64,000 bases of DNA, taken from assembly GCF_025822245.1 (NCBI RefSeq), contig NZ_JACKTL010000068.1:1-64000 (forward strand), written 5' to 3'. A model generated the notes under the pieces. It ran no database searches. It worked only from the letters and a program-made list of their open reading frames with translations, and was not told where the DNA came from. The DNA comes from Mycolicibacterium hodleri. GTDB taxonomy: Bacteria > Actinomycetota > Actinomycetes > Mycobacteriales > Mycobacteriaceae. A program made the translations under genes and the position numbers. This document shows, one piece after another, positions 58,122 through 64,000 of the stretch. Position 1 is the first letter of the stretch, and every line of letters begins with the position of its first letter.

Positions 58122-60314
58122 ATGTTAGAACTAGCCGAGCCGGATGCTTCCGAGGTAGACGTTCCCGACGAGCCAAAGCCGCAGAGGTTCGAGCGATTTC
58201 AGCGTCGGCGTCTGCTGGCCAAGGTCAGCATTCAGTCCAAACTCGTCGTGATGATGGTGATGTGCACCATCGTGGCGGCGGCCGTGGTCGGCATCATCGG
58301 GTTCCAGGCGGGTCGAAGCTCGCTGCGGGACTCGGTGTTCAACCGGCTCACCGAAGTACGCGAGTCGCAGTCCCGCTCTCTGCAAAACGAGCTGACGGAC
58401 CTGAAGAACTCGATGATCGTCTACACCCGCGGCGCGACCACCCGCAACGCGCTTGCCGCCTTCACCGCCGGCTTCGACCAACTGCAGAACCAGCCGATCA
58501 GCCCGGCGCAATCGCAGTCGATCACCGACTACTACGACGACGTCTTCATCAAGCAGGTCGAGCAGTACAGCGGCACCAAGCTCAACGCCGAACAGTTGAT
58601 CCCGACGAGCAACGCGCAGCGCTACCTTCAGGCCAACTACACGGCGCAACGCAAGTCCGACGACGTGGCCGTCACGATCGACGACGCTCACGACGGCAGC
58701 GCCTGGTCGGCCGCCAATGCCGAGTACCAGGACTTCTTCCGCGAGATCGTCAACCGCTTCGAGTTCGAGGACGCGATGTTGCTCGACACGCAGGGGAACA
58801 TGGTCTACACCGCCTACAAGGACGTCGACCTCGGCACCAACATCTTGACCGGGCCCTACAGCGGATCCAAGCTCCGCGGAGCCTACGAGAAGGCCATGTC
58901 GTCGAACGCGCTCGACTACGTCGGCTTCACCGACTTCGAGATCTACCAGCCGGCGGAGAATGTTCCGACCGCGTGGATGGTCACCCCGGTGGTGGCCAAC
59001 GGACGTGTTCAGGGCGTGCTGGCGCTGCAGTTCCCCGCCACCAAGATCAACCGGCTCATGACGTTCGACAAGCATTGGGCGGCATCGGGTCTCGGTGACA
59101 CGGGGGAGACGTTCCTGGTCGGTCCGGATGACCTGATGCGCTCGGACTCCAGAATCTTCGTCGAAGATCCGCAGACCTACCGCAGCGAGGTCGTCGCGGC
59201 GGGAACCCCGGCCGACGTGGCCGACCGAGCCATCCGACTGGGCGGAACCACTCTGGTGCAGCCCGTCCCGTCGGAGGCCACCACCGACGCCGAGCGAGGC
59301 GAGTCGGGGACGTTGATCACCACCGACTACCTGGGAAACGAGACCCTGCAGGCCTATGCCCCGGTGGTGATCCCCGACTCCGAGATTCACTGGGCCATCG
59401 TGGCAAAGGTCGACACCGCCGAGGCGTTCGCGAGGGAGGCGACGTTCACCAAGACGATGGTGTTGGCGACGGTCGGGATCATCTTCGTGGTCTGCGTGGC
59501 CTCGGTGTTCCTGGCGCAGCTGTTCGTGCGGCCGATCCGCCGGCTGGAGACCGGGGCGAGACGGATCGGCGGGGGTGACTACAGCGTGAGCATCCCGGTG
59601 GAGACTCGAGACGAGATCGGCGATCTGACCAAGGCATTCAACGAGATGAGCAGGAGCCTCACCGTCAAGGAAGAGCTCCTGAACGCGCAGCGCAAGGAGA
59701 ACGACCAGCTGCTGGCGTTGCTGATGCCAGAACCCGTCGTCGAGCGCTACCGCCAGGGTGAGGAGATTCCTCCCGAGGAGCATCAGGACGTCTCGGTGAT
59801 CTTCGCCGACGTGATGGGCCTGGACCGACTTCAGGCCGAGCTGACGTCGGAACGGTCGCTGGCCATCGTCGACGAGATCGAACGCCAATTCGACGCGGCG
59901 GCAGACAGTCTCGGTATCGAGCGGATTCGCGGTATCCGCAACGGCTACCTGGGCAGCTGCGGTCTGAACGTGCCGCGGCTGGACAACGTGCGTCGCACGG
60001 TGGAATTCGCCGTGGAGTGTCAGCGGATCGTCGACCGGTTCAACGGCGAGACCGGTAGCGGCCTCGGCCTGCGTGCGGGTATCGACACCGGCACGGTCAG
60101 CAGCGGGCTCAGCGGCCGGATGTCCGTCGTCTACGACATGTGGGGTGCGGCGGTCAACATCGCGTACCAGGTCAAGAGCGGTTCCAAACAACCCGGCATC
60201 GACGTCACCAACCCCGTCTACGAGGCGGTGCGGGACACGATCAACTTCAGCCCCGCCGGGACCGTCGTCGTCGACGGGCGGGAACAACCCATCTGGCGTC
60301 TGGAGAATCGTTGA
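58122..60314 (+). CDS. Membrane class III nucleotidyl cyclase-like sensor (Rv2435c-type), active site degenerate
   Basis: About 730 residues: cytoplasmic start, membrane helix 1 (about 40-62), a large extracytoplasmic Cache-type sensor (65-440), helix 2 (about 446-468), HAMP (LFVRPIRRLETGARRIGGGD, then TRDEIGDLTKAFNEMSRSL) and a C-terminal class III cyclase domain. The first metal Asp is present (D563 in VIFADVMG) and the purine-contact Asp (D672) and Asn (N679) remain, but the second metal Asp is Asn (N607 in GIRNGYLG), the substrate Lys is Arg (R603) and the transition-state Arg is Gln (Q683). Catalysis is therefore doubtful. It is coupled (TGATG) to a MscS channel with a cNMP domain. ATG 58122 is chosen because AAGGG at 58111-58115 fits it and not ATG 58116. 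Confidence 0.88.
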   Translation: MLELAEPDASEVDVPDEPKPQRFERFQRRRLLAKVSIQSKLVVMMVMCTIVAAAVVGIIGFQAGRSSLRDSVFNRLTEVRESQSRSLQNELTDLKNSMIVYTRGATTRNALAAFTAGFDQLQNQPISPAQSQSITDYYDDVFIKQVEQYSGTKLNAEQLIPTSNAQRYLQANYTAQRKSDDVAVTIDDAHDGSAWSAANAEYQDFFREIVNRFEFEDAMLLDTQGNMVYTAYKDVDLGTNILTGPYSGSKLRGAYEKAMSSNALDYVGFTDFEIYQPAENVPTAWMVTPVVANGRVQGVLALQFPATKINRLMTFDKHWAASGLGDTGETFLVGPDDLMRSDSRIFVEDPQTYRSEVVAAGTPADVADRAIRLGGTTLVQPVPSEATTDAERGESGTLITTDYLGNETLQAYAPVVIPDSEIHWAIVAKVDTAEAFAREATFTKTMVLATVGIIFVVCVASVFLAQLFVRPIRRLETGARRIGGGDYSVSIPVETRDEIGDLTKAFNEMSRSLTVKEELLNAQRKENDQLLALLMPEPVVERYRQGEEIPPEEHQDVSVIFADVMGLDRLQAELTSERSLAIVDEIERQFDAAADSLGIERIRGIRNGYLGSCGLNVPRLDNVRRTVEFAVECQRIVDRFNGETGSGLGLRAGIDTGTVSSGLSGRMSVVYDMWGAAVNIAYQVKSGSKQPGIDVTNPVYEAVRDTINFSPAGTVVVDGREQPIWRLENR

Positions 60315-61717
60315 TGGCCAACGTCTTTGGTTCGTCGTGGTTCTACTGGGCGGTGGGGATCGCCATCGGACTGCCCGTCGGGCTGGTGGCACTCACCGAA
60401 TGGCAGCACGCGTTGGTCAGGAAGGAGAGCTTCCTGGTCCGGCCGGTCACGCTGCTGCGCAACTACCTGCTTCCGCTTGGCGCGCTGCTGCTCCTGCTCA
60501 CCGAGGCCAAGCAGGTGCCCGCCGGCACCACGCCGGTGCGCATGGTCGCCACCCTGTTCGCGTTCGTCGTCCTCATCCTGCTGCTGTCGGGGGTCAACGC
60601 CACCCTGTTCCAGGGTGCGCCCGCGGGGACGTGGCGAAAGCGGGTTCCGACGATCTTCATCGACGTCGGGCGGTTCCTGGTCATCGCCGTCGGCCTGGCG
60701 ATGATCTTCTCCCTCATCTGGGGTGCCAACGTCAGGGGTCTGTTCACCGCGCTGGGCGTCACGTCCATCGTCATCGGCCTCACGCTGCAGAACTCGGTCG
60801 GTCAGATCATCTCGGGTCTGCTGATGCTCTTCGAGCAGCCGTTTCAGCTGGGGGACTGGCTGGAAACCCCGGCGGCGCGTGGGCGCGTCGTCGAAGTCAA
60901 CTGGCGCGCAGTGCATCTCGAGACCAGCACGGGTCTGCAGATCACGCCGAACTCGGTCCTGGCGGGAGCGTCGTTCACGAACCTGAGTCGGCCCACCAGC
61001 AAGCACAAGCTGGCGGTGACGACGGTCTTCTCGCTCGACGACCCGCCCAACCGGGTGTGCGCCATGCTGGCGCGGGTGGCCGCCGATCTGCCGCAGCGGC
61101 GCCCCGACGCAACGGTGTCCGCGGCGCCGGCCGGCGGCCTGGAGTACCGCACCACCATTCCGCTGGTCTCACCCGCCGACGACGGTGCCGCGAAGAAGCT
61201 GTTCCTGGAATGGATCTGGTACGCCGCCCGGCGCGAGGGCCTACACCTCGACGAGGCCGGCGAGGAGTACTCGACCCCCGGCCGGGTCGCCGACGCCGTG
61301 CACCGGGTGGTGGCCCCCACGCTCCGGCTCTCCGGGGACGATCAGACCGAGCTCATCCCGAACGCCACGCTCGAGCGGTACGGCGCCGGTGAGGTGATCC
61401 AGCGCTCCGGTGAGGTGCCGGACCGGATGTCGTTCATCGTCTCGGGACGCGTGCGGCTCACGGGCAAGGCCGACGACGGCGCGGAGATCTCGATCGGAAC
61501 CCTCGACGAAGGTGGCTTCCTCGGTCAGAGCACGCTGACCCGACAGCCCGTGATCGGGAGCGCCCACGCCGTCGACGAGGTCACCGTCGTCCAGGTCGAG
61601 CGGGGGTCGGTGGAGATGATGGTGCAGCGAAACCCGTTGTTGCTGCAGGAGTTCGGTCGAGCCATCGAGGAGCGTAGGGCCAACGCACGCAAGGCGCTGG
61701 CCATGACGTCCGACTAG
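60314..61717 (+). CDS. MscS-family channel with C-terminal cyclic-nucleotide-binding domain (Rv2434c-type)
   Basis: A 467-residue membrane protein: several N-terminal helices (about 10-25, 50-65, 75-98, 120-140), the MscS pore helix and beta domain (GVTSIVIGLTLQNSVGQI, then LLMLFEQPFQLGDWL), the cytoplasmic alpha/beta region, and a C-terminal cNMP-binding-fold domain (about 345-455). The phosphate-binding cassette there is altered: GGFLGQSTLTRQPV at 400-413 has Gln for the ribose-contact Glu and no Arg where the phosphate is normally held. It shares one base with the cyclase stop. A gated, osmotic-type channel controlled by the upstream sensor is likely; the ligand may not be cAMP. Confidence 0.88.
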   Translation: MANVFGSSWFYWAVGIAIGLPVGLVALTEWQHALVRKESFLVRPVTLLRNYLLPLGALLLLLTEAKQVPAGTTPVRMVATLFAFVVLILLLSGVNATLFQGAPAGTWRKRVPTIFIDVGRFLVIAVGLAMIFSLIWGANVRGLFTALGVTSIVIGLTLQNSVGQIISGLLMLFEQPFQLGDWLETPAARGRVVEVNWRAVHLETSTGLQITPNSVLAGASFTNLSRPTSKHKLAVTTVFSLDDPPNRVCAMLARVAADLPQRRPDATVSAAPAGGLEYRTTIPLVSPADDGAAKKLFLEWIWYAARREGLHLDEAGEEYSTPGRVADAVHRVVAPTLRLSGDDQTELIPNATLERYGAGEVIQRSGEVPDRMSFIVSGRVRLTGKADDGAEISIGTLDEGGFLGQSTLTRQPVIGSAHAVDEVTVVQVERGSVEMMVQRNPLLLQEFGRAIEERRANARKALAMTSD

Positions 61718-61735
61718 CGGCCGTTGTCCCTCGCT

Positions 61736-61783
61736 CGTGAAACCTCTGCGGTTTCGCGGCTGATCTTCCGCAAAGGATTCACG
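61736..61783. terminator. Bidirectional imperfect hairpin
   Basis: Arms 61736-61751 and 61768-61783 pair at 14 of 16 positions (CGTGAAACCTCTGCGG type), loop 16 bases, between the convergent channel and RpiR genes. Confidence 0.6.
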
Positions 61784-61825
61784 ACGGGCGCACCCGCGAT
61801 GGTCACTGCTGCACGGGGTACGGGC

Positions 61826-62692
61826 TCACGGCAGCAGTTCGCTGCGACGTTGCTCCTCCCACAGCGCCATTCGCGTGCGCGCCGGCTCCCCGACCGCGTC
61901 CATCACCAGCGGGATGAGGAGCTCGGTGAGCAGGAAGCCCGCCGCCATGCTCTGGTAGGTGGTGCCCACCGTGCTCGACGCCGTCAGCACGACCTCGGCC
62001 TCGGGGGCGACCGGGCAGGCCAGATCGTCGGTGACGAGCAGTACCGTCGCACCCGCCCGGTGCACCCGAGCGGCCAGCTCGGCGGCGCTGCGCTGATACC
62101 GGTGATAGTCGAACAGCATGACGACGTCGCGGCGGGTCAGCTCGATCATGGTGCCCAGGTCGCGTCCGCTGGGGTCGGCGAGCAACCGCACGCCCGGCCG
62201 CAACTGCTCCAGATGTGCGGCGAGATGCATGGCCAGCAGATGCGAGAACCGCCCGCCGTGCAGGTGTAACGGCCGGCTGGTGTCGGCCAGCAGTGCGACC
62301 GCCGCCTCGACCGCGGGCGCCGGCATCTGCGCCAGCGTCTCCTCGGCCCGTTCGTTCTGTGCGTGGGCCTGGTGCAGCAGGCGGTCCAGGGGGCCTGCGT
62401 CGGCGTCCGCACCGGCGGGGGTCGTGGGCAGCCGGGTGATCGGTCCGTTGGACAGGGCCGTCAGCTCGGCGCGCAGGGCGACCTGCAGGTCGGTGAACCC
62501 TTCGTAGCCAAGGGTTTGCGCGAATCGGAGCACGGTCGGCGGGCTCACCTCGGCGCGTTCGGCCAGTCGGGCCGCGCTGGCCAGCCCGGCGCTCGGATAG
62601 TCCGCGAGCAGCGCCCGGCCGACCCGGCGCTCGGCCTTGCTCAGCGACGGTAGGGCGGCGCCGGCGCGCGCGGCCACGGTCTCGTCGGTCAC
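61826..62692 (-). CDS. MurR/RpiR-family transcriptional regulator
   Basis: A 288-residue regulator: N-terminal helix-turn-helix (about 15-75, SAARLAERAEVSPPTVLRFA, LGYEGFTDLQ) and a C-terminal SIS domain (about 125-265, RPLHLHGGRFSHLLAMHLAA, VLLVTDD). SIS domains usually bind phosphosugars, but members beside nitrogen genes respond to other ligands. GTG start overlaps the stop of the amidotransferase gene by four bases (GTGA), so the two form an operon divergent from the glutamine synthetase-like gene. Confidence 0.9.
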   Translation of the reverse strand: MTDETVAARAGAALPSLSKAERRVGRALLADYPSAGLASAARLAERAEVSPPTVLRFAQTLGYEGFTDLQVALRAELTALSNGPITRLPTTPAGADADAGPLDRLLHQAHAQNERAEETLAQMPAPAVEAAVALLADTSRPLHLHGGRFSHLLAMHLAAHLEQLRPGVRLLADPSGRDLGTMIELTRRDVVMLFDYHRYQRSAAELAARVHRAGATVLLVTDDLACPVAPEAEVVLTASSTVGTTYQSMAAGFLLTELLIPLVMDAVGEPARTRMALWEEQRRSELLP

Positions 62693-63513
62693 GTCGGTCT
62701 CGTCGCCTCTGGCGCGCCGAGGGGGTGCGTCGTCACCGACAGATCATGCATCGAGATGGCGACGACGGACTCGGGCGGCAGTGGTTCCCACGGCAGGTCA
62801 CCGAACCCGGTCGAGCCGACCACGATTCCGGCGTCGCCGTCCCGGCCGAGGCGGGCGATCCGCAGGGCGAAGTAGTCCTCGAGGTGTTCCGAGGGCAGGT
62901 CGGTCGCGCTGATCTCCTCGACGTCCTCGGCGAGCAGGCGACTGTGGGCGTGCGCGTGGACGACGACCAACTGATCCTCGCCGAGGACGAGGGCGTTGAG
63001 GCTGGCGTCCGGGTGGCTGTGCCGGAGCTGGGCGACGGCCCGTCGCACCGCCTCGGCGAGAGTTGGTGCGGTGGAACGGTGTTGGCGGATCAGCCCGAAG
63101 TAGCGCTCGCTGTCGGTGGTGCCGCGCACGGACGCCGCGACCGCGGGTTCGAGGAGACCGTCCAACGTGTCCATGGGCTTGATCGACCCGTTGTGGGCCA
63201 TGGCGAGTCCGTCGGTGAGGAACGGGTGGGAGTTGCGTGGCTCGACCGCCAGGCCGTTGGTCGCCCAGCGCAGGTGAAGCAGCGACGCGGCAGGGCGGGG
63301 GTCGTGGGTGGCCGCCGCGAAGTCGGGATCGTCGAGCGCGCTGCCCGCGGACACGGTGACGTGCGGGTCGTCCCCGACGCGGTCGACGCCCGCGACGCCC
63401 CAGCCGTCGCCGTGGATCTTCGTCAGCGCGACGAAGTCCGCCATGACCGCGTCCCCGACCGCCGCGGCGATGGACACCGGGGTTGGCGAGACGACACCCA
63501 AGAGCCGACACAT
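62689..63513 (-). CDS. Class II glutamine amidotransferase
   Basis: A 274-residue Ntn-type glutaminase domain. C2 of MCRLLGVVS is the nucleophile exposed after Met removal; LTKIHGDGWGVAGV, LLHLRWATNGLAVEPRNSHP and MAHNGSI are the glutamine-site motifs. It is a lone GATase domain without synthase parts, similar to YafJ/EgtC-type proteins and to small subunits such as MgsA of N-methylglutamate synthase. The neighbouring glutamine synthetase-like gene makes a role in amine nitrogen metabolism plausible but unproved. Confidence 0.87.
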   Translation of the reverse strand: MCRLLGVVSPTPVSIAAAVGDAVMADFVALTKIHGDGWGVAGVDRVGDDPHVTVSAGSALDDPDFAAATHDPRPAASLLHLRWATNGLAVEPRNSHPFLTDGLAMAHNGSIKPMDTLDGLLEPAVAASVRGTTDSERYFGLIRQHRSTAPTLAEAVRRAVAQLRHSHPDASLNALVLGEDQLVVVHAHAHSRLLAEDVEEISATDLPSEHLEDYFALRIARLGRDGDAGIVVGSTGFGDLPWEPLPPESVVAISMHDLSVTTHPLGAPEATRPT

Positions 63514-63668
63514 GAAGGCATCCTCCGATCCGTGATCTTACGAATCAACCATAAACCGACGAAATTAAAGAATCTGAAACATTCATGACATAGATTTCTC
63601 GCAGACTCACTGGGCACCCCGGCACCGGGGCTGCCCGGTACCGAGCGAAGCGACGGGAGAAGGAATCA
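63514..63668. promoter_or_regulatory. AT-rich divergent promoter region with RpiR-type site and GC hairpin
   Basis: 155 bp. The left half is the most AT-rich DNA of the window (63536-63600) and contains GAAT-N7-ATTC (63568-63582), a possible RpiR operator. The right half has CCCCGG-CA-CCGGGG (63617-63630) followed by AGAAGGA, a leader hairpin before the glutamine synthetase-like gene. Confidence 0.45.
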
Positions 63669-64000
63669 GTGTCGACCGACGACCGCATCGCCGAATTGCG
63701 CGCCAAAGGCGTTGAACTGGTGGCGGGTTCGGTGACCGATCCGGCCGGCGTCACCAGGGCCAAATACGTTCCACTGCGCCGGCTCGGTGACTTTCAGCGC
63801 TCGGGAATGGGCGTGTCGCCGTCGTGGAGTGTCTTCTGCGTCGACAGCGGCATCGCCTTCACCCCGACCATCGGCGTCGCCGGCGACCTGCGCATCCGCC
63901 TCGACCCGGCCGACGTCCGAGTCGTCGACGACGGGATCGCCTGGGCGCCGGGCAACCTCACCGACCAGGCCGGCGACCCGGCACCGCTGTGCACGCGCGA
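63669..64000 (+). CDS. Glutamine synthetase-like protein, 3' end cut by window
   Basis: The first 110 residues are visible: DRIAELRAKGVELVAGSVTD, then PAGVTRAKYVPLRRLGDFQR and DLRIRLDPADVRVVDDGIAW. This is the N-terminal beta-grasp domain of GlnA-family enzymes, in the form seen in gamma-glutamylamine synthetase-type paralogues rather than housekeeping GlnA. The catalytic domain lies outside the window. GTG 63669 has AGAAGGA just upstream. Divergent from the GATase-RpiR operon, which probably regulates it. Confidence 0.8.
   Translation, partial: MSTDDRIAELRAKGVELVAGSVTDPAGVTRAKYVPLRRLGDFQRSGMGVSPSWSVFCVDSGIAFTPTIGVAGDLRIRLDPADVRVVDDGIAWAPGNLTDQAGDPAPLCTR

Noticed and set aside
63600..63668. 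Riboswitch (guanidine or glycine type) before the glutamine synthetase-like gene
   Set aside because: A GC hairpin and a GGGAGA run are present, but the conserved cores of those riboswitches are missing.
1..64000. tRNA genes, insertion sequences, integrases, phage genes
   Set aside because: No cloverleaf with conserved T-arm, no transposase or integrase motifs, and no terminal inverted repeats were seen; the only insertion evidence is the duplicated gene end around the beta-helix gene.

Overview
The window is high-GC actinobacterial DNA that reads as a chromosomal segment of a mycobacterium, most likely an environmental, fast-growing type (Mycolicibacterium-like). The evidence is an MmpS/MmpL pair behind a MarR regulator, a secreted cutinase, an Rv1733c-like membrane protein, a PepD-type HtrA protease, a DUF222/HNH (13E12-type) gene with a mycobacterial SOS box, and a cyclase/MscS-channel pair with the architecture of M. 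tuberculosis Rv2435c/Rv2434c. Many starts are GTG and genes overlap by 1 to 4 nt. I see no tRNA, rRNA, CRISPR array, transposase or phage genes. The amidase at the left edge and the glutamine synthetase-like gene at the right edge are cut by the window.

Left part (1-16.5 kb): amidase, phospholipase D-like protein and GH3 glycosidase, then a compact operon at 4987-7343. It encodes a small protein made of three 23-residue Gly/Asp/His repeats, a Cupin_4 (JmjC-type) Fe(II) oxygenase and a sucrase/ferredoxin-like Fe-S protein; it looks like a peptide-modification system. Next is a 909-residue secreted beta-helix (pectate-lyase-like) protein that seems to have been inserted, because a decayed copy of the operon's 3' end lies on its far side. 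Then come small conserved genes, PhoU, an MHS-type transporter, a secreted GH5-like hydrolase and the DUF222 gene.

Middle (16.5-40 kb): a transporter fused to a universal-stress domain, an F420-type oxidoreductase, glutathione-independent formaldehyde dehydrogenase, a Nudix hydrolase, an ECF42-type sigma factor with its DGPF partner, PepD, a TetR regulator with a clear operator, a lipoprotein gene next to a frameshifted copy, cutinase and a GH13 enzyme. A four-gene signalling operon follows (29267-36086): SpoIIE/RsbU phosphatase, a stand-alone cobalamin-binding protein with the Wx9EH signature of B12 photoreceptors, a nearly 1400-residue hybrid kinase/phosphatase/anti-sigma protein and a STAS antagonist. 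This reads as a partner-switching pathway, possibly light-sensing. MarR-MmpS-MmpL lies convergent to it.

Right part (40-64 kb): nitrogen and carbon metabolism. It holds two divergent PLP enzymes (one very like 2,2-dialkylglycine decarboxylase), a minus-strand group of oxidoreductases and a hydrolase, soluble transhydrogenase, a CitE-like lyase, an aminotransferase/MmsA pair divergent from a PucR regulator, a DAO-type oxidase, a MarR-controlled flavin monooxygenase with an MFS exporter, the membrane cyclase with its MscS/cNMP-domain channel (both with altered key residues), and an RpiR regulator plus class II amidotransferase divergent from a glutamine synthetase-like gene.
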